Part shown: positions 1-5,280 of the stretch, in pieces | How positions within the stretch are numbered: position 1 is the stretch's first letter | Layout: each line of letters opens with the position of its first letter | DNA from: Ruminococcaceae bacterium UBA5579 | GTDB taxonomy: Bacteria; Bacillota; Clostridia; Oscillospirales; Ruminococcaceae | Length of the DNA: 6,008 bases | Direction of reading: 5' to 3' | Assembly: GCA_002425305.1 (NCBI GenBank) | Contig: DILZ01000051.1 | Location: 5,331-11,338 of the forward strand | Notes under the pieces: model-generated | Database searches by the model: none | What the model was told of the DNA's origin: nothing | What the model saw: the letters and a program-made list of their open reading frames with translations, nothing else | Position numbers and translations under genes: made by a program

Positions 1-20
1 CTCTTTGCTGTTTTTGTTCG

Positions 21-138
21 TCTGTGTAAATTGTATCATATTTCATCACGTTCGTCAATCATTTTGTATCTGTTAAACAACCGAGTTATTTTTGTAAATT
101 TATAAAAATTTCTTGAAAAAGCCAAAAATTTACACAGA
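21..138. repeat. Separated 12-bp inverted repeat flanking the leftward promoter
   Basis: TCTGTGTAAATT at 21-32 is the exact reverse complement of AATTTACACAGA at 127-138, with 94 bases between. One arm covers the -10 box edge and predicted start site of the leftward promoter. The other lies about 70 bp upstream of its -35 box. A related word, TTTACACACA, occurs at 161-170. This arrangement could be a pair of operators for one repressor, but in an AT-rich stretch chance is also possible. Confidence 0.35.
30..58 (-). promoter_or_regulatory. Strong sigma-A promoter reading leftward out of the window
   Basis: On the minus strand TTGACG (58-53) is followed after exactly 17 bases by TACAAT (35-30). 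A TG one base upstream of the -10 box makes it an extended -10 (TGATACAAT). Transcription should start near position 23 and run off the left edge, so the gene it serves begins outside the window and cannot be named. The start region overlaps one arm of a 12-bp inverted repeat that could be an operator. Confidence 0.7.
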
Positions 139-187
139 GAAGCAGCAAAATATAGCCGATTTTACACACAATTCAGCAAGCATTTAT

Positions 188-352
188 TTATCGGAAATAC
201 TCGCAATCGCTCTTGTAAAGCCAATCAACTGTCATCTTCTTCCAACAATTTATTGAGGAAACAGGGCAGAAAACGGCTGACACCTTTAATGTGGCGAGTT
301 CCTCAGCGGTAGTGGATTGCAAATACTCCAAACAATGCAGCACCACAAACAT
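188..352 (-). CDS. Doubtful 54-codon open frame in intergenic DNA
   Basis: Reading leftward, an ATG at 352 opens a 54-codon frame that stops at 188. The product would be small, mixed in character and rich in Cys and Trp, with residues such as C7, C29, W37 and W44. I do not recognise it. Against it, there is no ribosome site, since the ATG lies in the T-run of the terminator at 360-389. In addition, a second minus frame over the same bases also reads like protein (a stretch RHIKGVSRFLPCFLNKLLEE ending in a stop near 222). Two competing frames suggest either a decayed gene fragment or conserved non-coding DNA. Nothing else in 139-340 could be identified. Confidence 0.15.
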   Translation of the reverse strand: MFVVLHCLEYLQSTTAEELATLKVSAVFCPVSSINCWKKMTVDWLYKSDCEYFR

Positions 353-389
353 AAAAATCGAGGTTGTGCAGCTTTCGCTGCGCAGCCTC
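353..389 (-). terminator. Rho-independent terminator of the sigma/anti-sigma operon
   Basis: Positions 360-372 and 377-389 pair over 13 bp, with two G-T pairs, closing a four-base loop. Read on the minus strand the loop is GAAA (a GNRA tetraloop) and the stem is followed by GATTTTTAT, a proper T-run. It lies 60 bases past the anti-sigma stop codon, so it should end that operon. The plus-strand side has only TCTTTAAAAT, a much poorer terminator. Confidence 0.8.
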
Positions 390-448
390 TTTAAAATCCC
401 CTGAATACTTCTTTATTGAGCTTTAGTTATAACGGATATATCAATCTT

Positions 449-988
449 TTATTCTTGCAATCCCAATTGCGCTTGATACCTCTCCGACGTTGCTATCGGC
501 TCGAAAGTAACCAGTCGTTTTTCAAGCCAATCCGTTGTTAATTCGATATACAAAAGGTCTTTATCGGGAGCAACAAAAATACGCCCCTCCGCCGAAAATG
601 TGGAAACAAATTCGCGGTCTTTTTCCGGCGTCGTTCCGTCTGTATGACGTATTTTGCCGTAGTAGGTGCTTCCGACAGGCAATTCATCAATGATCGCTTT
701 TCCAAACAGCCATTCGTAAAGCGTACCGTTTACCATTATAGTTGGATATATTTCGTCAGCCCCCGGTATTAATGTGCATCCATTAAGTTCTTCCTCCTCA
801 ATCGGATGATTTCCCCCTCTTGCATAGTTTATCGTCAACCCGATTGTCAAGCACAAACACGCCGCCAAAATCGCCGCCCCAAACTTATATCTTATTTTAT
901 GGTCATTAGAGCGAACCCAATTCTCCGCCTCAAAAATAAGATCGTCATCAACATAATTGATGTTTTCAATAAATTCCAACCCCGTCAT
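449..988 (-). CDS. Probable membrane anti-sigma factor paired with the upstream ECF sigma factor
   Basis: The 179-residue protein has a short cytoplasmic N-terminus (1-35), one hydrophobic helix (about 36-55) and an extracytoplasmic domain of about 120 residues. The N-terminus holds an acidic NYVDDDLIFEA stretch (11-21), resembling the 'IDDDLIxEA' motif often seen in single-pass partners of clostridial ECF sigma factors. The start is firm: AAGGAGGG lies just upstream and the ATG overlaps the sigma stop codon (ATGA), implying translational coupling. No HxxxCxxC zinc motif is present, so it is not a ZAS-type anti-sigma. The outer domain (about 60-179) matches no fold I recognise and has one cysteine (C71). 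Presumably it holds the sigma factor at the membrane until a surface signal is sensed; this role is inferred from position and topology. A membrane protein merely controlled by the sigma factor is the alternative. Confidence 0.72.
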   Translation of the reverse strand: MTGLEFIENINYVDDDLIFEAENWVRSNDHKIRYKFGAAILAACLCLTIGLTINYARGGNHPIEEEELNGCTLIPGADEIYPTIMVNGTLYEWLFGKAIIDELPVGSTYYGKIRHTDGTTPEKDREFVSTFSAEGRIFVAPDKDLLYIELTTDWLEKRLVTFEPIATSERYQAQLGLQE

Positions 989-1542
989 AATAAACCCTCC
1001 TTGTTAAGGTAATCATACAGTGCTTTTCTTGTCCGAAAAAGCAGCGATTTGATCTTCCCCTCGCTGATCGAATAACGCTTTGAGATAGCTGATATGCTGT
1101 CCATAAACCAATATCGGCGTAAAAAGATACATCTTTTTTCTGTATTCAAGCTGCGAAGAAAGTTACTTATTTTTTCGCCTAAGATTATCCCGTCAAATTG
1201 GGTTTCAACATTGCACAAACTCGGCATACATTCTTCAATCTCTTTCGTCAACGCTAAAAGTTGGACGTTGCGCTTTTGCCTTGTTTCTTCTTTCACACGG
1301 TCTATGGCAATGCATCGTGTGATTTTAGCGAGAAACGAGAACAAATAGGTTTTTGGTGTATGCGGGGGAATGGACTCCCACGCTTTAAGGTATGTATCGT
1401 TTTCACATTCTTCTGCGGTGGTTATTTCCTTGCAAACACAATACGCAAGTGAGCGTAGTTTTTTTCCGTACTTTTCCGCGGTCTTGTTAATTGCCTCTTC
1501 ATCTCTGGCTAGAAACAAATCAACGATCTCATTGTCCTCCAT
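985..1542 (-). CDS. ECF-type RNA polymerase sigma factor (sigma-70 family)
   Basis: The 185-residue product has ECF size and build. Region 2 spans about residues 14-90, with the AWESIPPHTP...FLAKITRCIAIDR signature of regions 2.3-2.4 (54-82) that recognises the -10 box. A variable linker runs from about 91 to 125. Region 4 spans about 131-178, with a helix-turn-helix (ISAISKRYSISEGKIKSLLFR, 150-170, here shown with one residue trimmed from the motif core) that reads the -35 box. No region 1 or 3 is present. The ATG is supported by GGAAAGGGGG upstream. It is the first gene of a two-gene operon and overlaps the anti-sigma gene by 4 bp. An ECF-like promoter in front suggests it transcribes its own operon. 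Its wider targets and inducing signal cannot be read from this window. The family assignment is secure, but the subgroup is not assigned. Confidence 0.93.
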   Translation of the reverse strand: MEDNEIVDLFLARDEEAINKTAEKYGKKLRSLAYCVCKEITTAEECENDTYLKAWESIPPHTPKTYLFSFLAKITRCIAIDRVKEETRQKRNVQLLALTKEIEECMPSLCNVETQFDGIILGEKISNFLRSLNTEKRCIFLRRYWFMDSISAISKRYSISEGKIKSLLFRTRKALYDYLNKEGLL

Positions 1543-1581
1543 TACAAATACCCCCTTTCCTAAATATTCTCATCATAATTA

Positions 1582-1610
1582 ATATCGACATTTTATAGCT
1601 ATTAGTTTCA
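1582..1610 (-). promoter_or_regulatory. Candidate autoregulated ECF promoter of the sigma operon
   Basis: On the minus strand TGAAAC (1610-1605) is followed after 17 bases by CGATAT (1587-1582). This closely resembles the Bacillus ECF pattern TGAAAC-N16/17-CGTA or CGTC. Just upstream (1611-1640) are alternating T and A tracts, a typical UP-element or bent-DNA context. No good sigma-A promoter is visible in front of the gene. Self-activation by the encoded sigma factor is an inference. Confidence 0.5.
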
Positions 1611-1629
1611 TATTTTTTTCAAAAAAATA
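1611..1629. repeat. A/T-tract perfect inverted repeat
   Basis: Nine-base arms (TATTTTTTT and AAAAAAATA) are arranged symmetrically around C1620. It lies directly upstream of the ECF-like -35 box. It is more likely an UP-element or curved DNA than a terminator, because no GC stem is present. Confidence 0.4.
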
Positions 1630-2070
1630 ACTTTTTTACGAAATATGGTAAATGTAACTGATTTTCTGCCATTTTATCGGGAGCTTTTGTTTATATTGAC
1701 AATTGGTGGGCTTGCATAGATGCAATAAGATGATTAAACAAAAAATCTTATGGAGTACGATTTCACATTATTTCCAAATCAAGCGCATCAGTTATATTCT
1801 GTTTTACCTTTATATCTACAAATGATCATATATGTTTTCGATAGGCATAGCCGATATTCTCATACAATTCAAAACTCCAATGCTTCATAAGAGCAATAGG
1901 AGTTTTTGCATATTCCGCCGTTTGTCTGTGACGGTTTGAAAAACTTCTGTATCGCTGACCCGCAAAGCGGCTCTCCCTTATTTGCGGCTGTGTTCGATGT
2001 GGTCGTGTCACTCATCGACCGCCCGTAGTGTGAATGGACGGTTTAATGTTATATAGGGAGATCTTTAAAC
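1630..2070. other. Long intergenic stretch without a convincing gene; possible relic block at about 1826-2040
   Basis: This stretch separates the leftward sigma operon from the rightward two-component operon. At 1712-1725 there is a perfect hexamer palindrome (TTGCAT-AG-ATGCAA). From about 1826 to 2040 composition becomes less AT-rich and several short frames overlap. One is a 48-codon minus frame (2015 to 1869) ending ICKNSYCSYEALEF, and a second is a 61-codon minus frame (2011 to 1826). A third is a start-less plus frame (1900-2028) containing FCIADPQSGSPLFAAVFDVV. None has a good ribosome site. The simplest reading is a decayed gene or mobile-element fragment. At 2018-2042 an ACCGCCC/GGACGGT imperfect hairpin is also seen. 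Confidence 0.35.
1869..2015 (-). CDS. Doubtful 48-codon cysteine-containing frame
   Basis: An ATG at 2015 opens a 48-codon minus frame with a hydrophilic N-terminus (MSDTTTSNTAANKGEPLCGS) and a C-terminus with a GG followed by ICKNSYCSYEALEF. Three cysteines and the GG could suggest a processed peptide, but there is no hydrophobic or LxxxELxxIxGG leader. The upstream GGGCGG lies only three bases from the ATG. Competing frames cover the same bases on both strands. It is listed because it neighbours a peptide-sensor-like kinase operon; a relic is the likelier reading. Confidence 0.15.
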   Translation of the reverse strand: MSDTTTSNTAANKGEPLCGSAIQKFFKPSQTNGGICKNSYCSYEALEF

Positions 2071-2099
2071 TTGACAATAAGTTTTCGACGCTGTATAAT
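2071..2099 (+). promoter_or_regulatory. Perfect sigma-A promoter of the two-component operon
   Basis: TTGACA (2071-2076), a 17-base spacer and TATAAT (2094-2099) give the full consensus, so expression should be high and largely constitutive. The predicted start near 2106 leaves a very short leader of about 14 bases, nearly all of it ribosome site (GGTGAG at 2110-2115), before the ATG at 2120. No copy of the GCAATTCACA repeat seen downstream lies here, which argues against autoregulation through that site. Confidence 0.85.
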
Positions 2100-2119
2100 A
2101 TAAAAGGGCGGTGAGATAA

Positions 2120-2836
2120 ATGGTAAAGATAGCAATATGCGACGATGAGAAGCTCTTTGTCAATGAACTTCATACTAAAATAAAGGAGTTTTTTCTCAAT
2201 AAACGTTTAGAATTTCTGGTAACGGAATATATAAGCGGTAAGGCGCTTATGGAACACGCCAGCGATAACGACCTGATATTTCTTGATGTAAAGATGCCGG
2301 ATCAGGACGGCTTTAAAACCGCGGAGATATTAAGAGAGAAAGGTTTTGCGGGCAACCTGATCTTTGTCACGATAATGAAGGACGATGTGTATAGGGCGTT
2401 TGAATACGAAGCGTTCGATTATCTCGTAAAGCCTCTCTCCCAAACATCTTTTGAGCATACGATGCAGCGTTTCCTGCGCTCGTTAAATGCCGGCGGAAAA
2501 CAATTGATGGTTACTCAAAAAAACGAACAGCGTATAATTCGTCTGGCGGATATTTTATATTGCGAGGTCATAAACCGTAAGATAAATCTGCACCTTTTTG
2601 ACGGAAGTATGGTGGAATATTACGGCAAAATATCGGTGCTTGAACAAAAGCTCGGCGCGGATTTTTTTAAGCCTCACCGAAGCTATCTGGTCAATTTAAA
2701 ATATATCACAAGCTATAATTCAAATGAAATAACGCTCGGCAGCGGTGAAAGGCTGCCGCTTTCGCGAGGCCGCAAGGACGCTTTGACGAACGCTCTGATA
2801 GACGAGCTTGATGATAATATCGACGAGGTAAGGTAA
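2120..2836 (+). CDS. LytTR-family response regulator (AgrA/LytR type)
   Basis: The 238-residue protein has an N-terminal receiver domain (about 1-118) and a C-terminal LytTR DNA-binding domain (about 128-232). The receiver keeps every key residue: the acidic pair D8/D9, phospho-acceptor D56 in LIFLDVKMPD, T84, and K104 in YLVKPLS. The LytTR part shows the usual IRLADILYCEV opening (140-150), FFKPHRSYLVNLKYI (182-196) and a closing LPLSRGRK (212-219). It is the first gene of an operon driven by a consensus promoter. Its stop overlaps the kinase start (TAATG), so the two are surely partners. LytTR regulators bind pairs of about 9-bp direct repeats spaced two helical turns apart. Such a pair lies right after the kinase gene, pointing to the 152-codon gene as a target (inference). 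No gene symbol is given because the signal pathway is unknown. Confidence 0.95.
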   Translation: MVKIAICDDEKLFVNELHTKIKEFFLNKRLEFLVTEYISGKALMEHASDNDLIFLDVKMPDQDGFKTAEILREKGFAGNLIFVTIMKDDVYRAFEYEAFDYLVKPLSQTSFEHTMQRFLRSLNAGGKQLMVTQKNEQRIIRLADILYCEVINRKINLHLFDGSMVEYYGKISVLEQKLGADFFKPHRSYLVNLKYITSYNSNEITLGSGERLPLSRGRKDALTNALIDELDDNIDEVR

Positions 2837-4083
2837 TGGACGCGGCTGATATTTTATCCGTTTTTTTCTGCGCGGCTCAGGCAGCGCTCCAATTATTTTG
2901 GCTGTACAAATTGCTTTCGCGAAAAACAAATATCTTGCTCGTTTTACTGTTTACCGCTGTTAATTTCGCGGCGATATCTCTTCCGCTGCCATTTTTTATC
3001 GGATTGGCCGGTTCGATTTCAAGCGTCATTTTATGCTGTCGGTTCGCGCTTTGTGGGGATTGGTGTGAGGCATTTCTTTACGGCGTTTTATCTTCGGAAA
3101 TAATGTGGCTGTGTTACGGTGTCTTTGACTCGCTGCTGTCGCTGATCGACGGTTTGATAAGTGACTTCAATACTCCGTTTGCGGGATTGGCATTGCTTGT
3201 AATGGGGAATTTGCTGTCGCTTGCGGCTTATTGCGTTGTTTTCTTTGCGGCTCACCGGATAATAAAAAACGAACGCGCGGTTTTTCGGAATATTATGATA
3301 GCTCTCGTGCCGCTGCTGTTGGTCTTTGTCGTCGAAGTGTACATCGTCAGAGTGCTTTACAGCGCGGTGGACACGCGATCTGAGATAGGCGGCGATATTG
3401 AACTGCTGCTTGTTCAGGGATTGGGAATTGCAAGTGTTTTTTGCGTTTTATTCGCTTATAAGAAATGCGCCGATAATTTCCGAATGAGAGAAAAAATACG
3501 TCTTTATGACAGGGAACGCCGTTACAGCGAGCAATACGCAAACGAGGTCAAAACGTATTACGATACCGCAAGATCGCTGCGGCACGATTGGAAAAATCAT
3601 ATTCTGATCATAGGGGAGCTGCTTCGGAAGGAGCAATATCGGCAAGCAGCGGACTATGTTTCGGAGCTGAGCAAAACCGGTGAAAGTTCGGAGCTTAAAT
3701 TTCACACGGGCTGTCCTATACTCGATATAATCCTCACGGACAAGCTTTCTGCGCTTGCGGATAAAGTCGAACTAAAATGCTCCGCCATTCCCGAAATCGA
3801 TGAAACGGATATCTGTGTTATTTTCGCGAACGCTGTTGACAACGCGGTTTGCGCCGTTTCAAAGCTTCCCGATGACGAGCGGTCTATAAGGATAACGACC
3901 AAAAGCAGGGGAGAGCTGTTGTTTATCGAGCTTGAAAACAGCTTTGACGGCAAGCCTTTTGAGATCGGAACGGGCATTGAAAATATCATCGCCGCTGTCG
4001 AAAGGTATAATGGCACGGTTCGGGTGTCCGCCGGCGGGAATACGTTTTCCTTAAAGATGATATTGTGCAATTCACAACATTAA
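2836..4083 (+). CDS. Membrane sensor histidine kinase, GHKL/AgrC-like
   Basis: The 415-residue protein has six or seven hydrophobic segments in its first half (about 6-26, 33-52, 54-72, 78-104, 116-140, 152-176, 188-208), with almost no extracellular domain. A linker helix (about 212-245) leads to the H-box ARSLRHDWKNH, with H250 the likely phosphorylated residue. The HATPase_c_5-type domain follows: N-box IFANAVDNAV (N332, N336), then NSFDGKPFEIGTGIENI (G378, G380) as the ATP-lid and G region. This plan matches AgrC/ComD-type kinases that sense peptides through the membrane bundle. GAGG at 2825-2828 precedes the ATG, which overlaps the regulator stop by one base. The ligand is unknown: no AgrB or AgrD gene is seen nearby. 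The last codons (412-414) contain the upstream half of a LytTR-type repeat. Confidence 0.93.
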   Translation: MDAADILSVFFCAAQAALQLFWLYKLLSRKTNILLVLLFTAVNFAAISLPLPFFIGLAGSISSVILCCRFALCGDWCEAFLYGVLSSEIMWLCYGVFDSLLSLIDGLISDFNTPFAGLALLVMGNLLSLAAYCVVFFAAHRIIKNERAVFRNIMIALVPLLLVFVVEVYIVRVLYSAVDTRSEIGGDIELLLVQGLGIASVFCVLFAYKKCADNFRMREKIRLYDRERRYSEQYANEVKTYYDTARSLRHDWKNHILIIGELLRKEQYRQAADYVSELSKTGESSELKFHTGCPILDIILTDKLSALADKVELKCSAIPEIDETDICVIFANAVDNAVCAVSKLPDDERSIRITTKSRGELLFIELENSFDGKPFEIGTGIENIIAAVERYNGTVRVSAGGNTFSLKMILCNSQH

Positions 4084-4097
4084 ATCCGCAATTCACA
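4067..4097 (+). promoter_or_regulatory. Candidate LytTR binding site: direct repeat with 21-bp period
   Basis: GCAATTCACA occurs at 4067-4076 and again, identical, at 4088-4097. The offset is exactly 21 bp, two helical turns. This is the spacing known for AgrA, ComE and PlnC-type LytTR dimers (9-bp direct repeats separated by about 12 bp). The downstream copy ends 9 bp before the -35 box of the next promoter, where an activator would sit. The upstream copy lies inside the last codons of the kinase gene. Binding by the regulator encoded at 2120-2836 is inferred. Confidence 0.7.
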
Positions 4098-4106
4098 TCA
4101 AAATGA

Positions 4107-4135
4107 TTGATTTTTGCTTTTCCTTGCTGTATGAT
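4107..4135 (+). promoter_or_regulatory. Activator-dependent type promoter of the 152-codon gene
   Basis: TTGATT (4107-4112), a 17-base spacer and TATGAT (4130-4135) make a moderate sigma-A promoter with a poor -35 box, in contrast to the perfect promoter of the regulator operon. GATAAT (4133-4138) is an alternative -10. The weak -35 just after the direct repeats fits an activated promoter. Transcription should start near 4142-4146, giving a leader of about 30 bases. No terminator separates it from the kinase gene, so some read-through is also possible. Confidence 0.55.
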
Positions 4136-4173
4136 AATATCAACGGCAAATTATATTACGGGAGGAAAAGAAA

Positions 4174-4632
4174 ATGACAGAGAATAATTTATCCGTTAAT
4201 TCCGCAATTGCGGCGCAGAAGGTCGGCAGCATAAAGCCCGCAGAGCGTTCGGCGAACATTAGCGTAAAAGAGCCGGAAGAGGCAGCGGATAATCGCGACG
4301 AGTATGTTCCGGGAGAGGAAAAAGAGCCGATAGGTCTTTACAGCGTTGCGCCTGACGAAAACGGAGAACCGCAGATATCGTTTGACAGAGCGGAGGATAA
4401 GTCCGCCGACAGACCAAACGAACCGGAAAAGGAAACCGTTACGGCGAACACGGATAAAGTAGACCGCGAGATCAAAAATCTCCGAAATAAAGCGCAAAAT
4501 CTCAGACAAAAGCTGCGTTCCGCCGATGAAAGCGCATCTGAAGATATTCGGCGGGAGCTTGAACAGGTGTCCGCAGAGCTTGCTCAAAAGGACAACGACG
4601 AATACCGCAGACAACATACGGTGTTTACTTGA
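4174..4632 (+). CDS. Acidic coiled-coil protein of unknown function, probable target of the two-component system
   Basis: I do not recognise this 152-residue protein. It has no signal peptide or membrane segment, so it should be cytosolic. Residues 1-92 are hydrophilic, rich in Glu, Asp, Pro and Asn and probably disordered apart from a conserved-looking piece, YVPGEEKEPIGLYSVAPDEN (44-63). Residues 94-140 form a helical region with heptad spacing (V96, I100, L103, A107, L110, L114, then I125, L129, V132, L136), broken at about 117-123, so perhaps a hairpin of two helices. It ends in YRRQHTVFT (144-152). The start is well supported by GGGAGG at 4160-4165, eight bases before the ATG. The promoter carries a LytTR-type repeat, making it the likely output of the adjacent kinase/regulator pair. 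It does not look like a peptide pheromone precursor, an exporter or an enzyme. A scaffold or partner-binding role is only a guess. Confidence 0.85.
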   Translation: MTENNLSVNSAIAAQKVGSIKPAERSANISVKEPEEAADNRDEYVPGEEKEPIGLYSVAPDENGEPQISFDRAEDKSADRPNEPEKETVTANTDKVDREIKNLRNKAQNLRQKLRSADESASEDIRRELEQVSAELAQKDNDEYRRQHTVFT

Positions 4633-4690
4633 CGGGCTTATTTTAATAATCCCCTCACCGGCTTAGGACGATACTCATAAAGAAGTTTAA

Positions 4691-4724
4691 GCCCCGAAGC
4701 AACTATTGGTAACTGCTTCGGGGC
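4691..4724. terminator. Strong hairpin between converging genes, likely bidirectional terminator
   Basis: GCCCCGAAGCA (4691-4701) pairs perfectly with TGCTTCGGGGC (4714-4724) around a 12-base loop. It lies between the plus-strand gene ending at 4632 and the minus-strand gene ending at 4768. The minus-strand side is followed by TTAAACTTCTTTAT, which is fairly T-rich. The plus-strand side (CTGTTGTAAAT) is weaker. Both transcription units probably end here. Confidence 0.7.
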
Positions 4725-4767
4725 CTGTTGTAAATATTCAATTCCTCGCATAAATCAGAATTTAAAG

Positions 4768-5208
4768 TTATATCTCTTTTGCAAAAATGTTATCAATGTC
4801 GCCGCTATAATTTTGTAGTTTATCAATTATTTCAAAACCATATTTTTCGTAGAGCCCGATTATATCAGAAGGAATATATACCTTTGAGAAGCCTTGTTCT
4901 TTTGCATAGGCAATAACCGTTTTTATCATTTTCTCACTAATCCGACAGCCACGATACGCCTCATCAACAAAAATGCTGCTTATCCACGGTGAGTATCTGT
5001 TTTCCGGATAATAATCAGTTTTCATAAAAGTACAAAAGCCGACTATTTTATCCTCCAATACTGCTGCAAAAACACTTTCCCATTCGGTAAAGGCATTTTT
5101 CTCCATTAAACTTGCAAGATGTTTACCCACTATCCACGAGCAATTTTTAGAATAATTTATAAGCTCATCCCATCTCTCGGTACTCTTCTCTATTCTTGAT
5201 ATATACAT
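4768..5208 (-). CDS. GNAT-family N-acetyltransferase
   Basis: The 146-residue protein is of normal GNAT length. It should transfer an acetyl group from acetyl-CoA to an amine; the substrate is unknown. Visible parts are FAAVLEDKIVGFCTF (strands 2-3, 47-61), WISSIFVDEAYRGCRISEKMI (motif A, 75-95, cited by position with key residues R86, G87, R89, S91) and the C-terminal GLYEKYGFE (118-126), typical of motif B. In motif A the usual R-G-x-G-x-G/A loop reads R-G-C-R-I-S, so two expected small residues are replaced. Such variants occur in GNAT proteins, but acetyl-CoA binding is less certain. The start is backed by GAGGTGA seven bases upstream of the ATG. It follows the P-loop gene by 72 bases on the same strand, without a terminator between, so the two are probably co-transcribed. 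A drug- or toxin-modifying role is possible but not shown. Confidence 0.88.
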   Translation of the reverse strand: MYISRIEKSTERWDELINYSKNCSWIVGKHLASLMEKNAFTEWESVFAAVLEDKIVGFCTFMKTDYYPENRYSPWISSIFVDEAYRGCRISEKMIKTVIAYAKEQGFSKVYIPSDIIGLYEKYGFEIIDKLQNYSGDIDNIFAKEI

Positions 5209-5280
5209 AATCTTATCACCTCAATTAAATTTCACAGGTTAAATTACGATTTTGCTTTCAAGTTTATGATAAATCAAAGT

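Noticed and set aside
42..58. GAAC-containing words near the leftward promoter resembling half of a LexA box
   Set aside because: The second half (GTTC at the right spacing) is missing, so a LexA site is not supported.
1750..1890. A 46-codon plus-strand frame starting ATG at 1750
   Set aside because: There is no ribosome site, no matching promoter and no recognisable features; not supported as a gene or a pheromone precursor.
2041..2072. GTTTAATGTT / CTTTAAACTT, a 22-bp-offset imperfect repeat before the regulator promoter
   Set aside because: Only 7 of 10 bases agree, the word differs from GCAATTCACA, and the stretch is AT-rich. It is too weak to call a LytTR site.
3702..4070. A 122-codon open frame antisense to the kinase ATPase domain
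   Set aside because: The kinase frame carries N- and G-boxes; the antisense frame has a Ser-rich, motif-free product typical of a shadow.
4189..4617. A 142-codon open frame antisense to the coiled-coil gene
   Set aside because: It is a shadow. The plus-strand gene has a ribosome site, promoter and protein-like composition, while the antisense product is Arg/Phe/Leu-rich and has no start signals.
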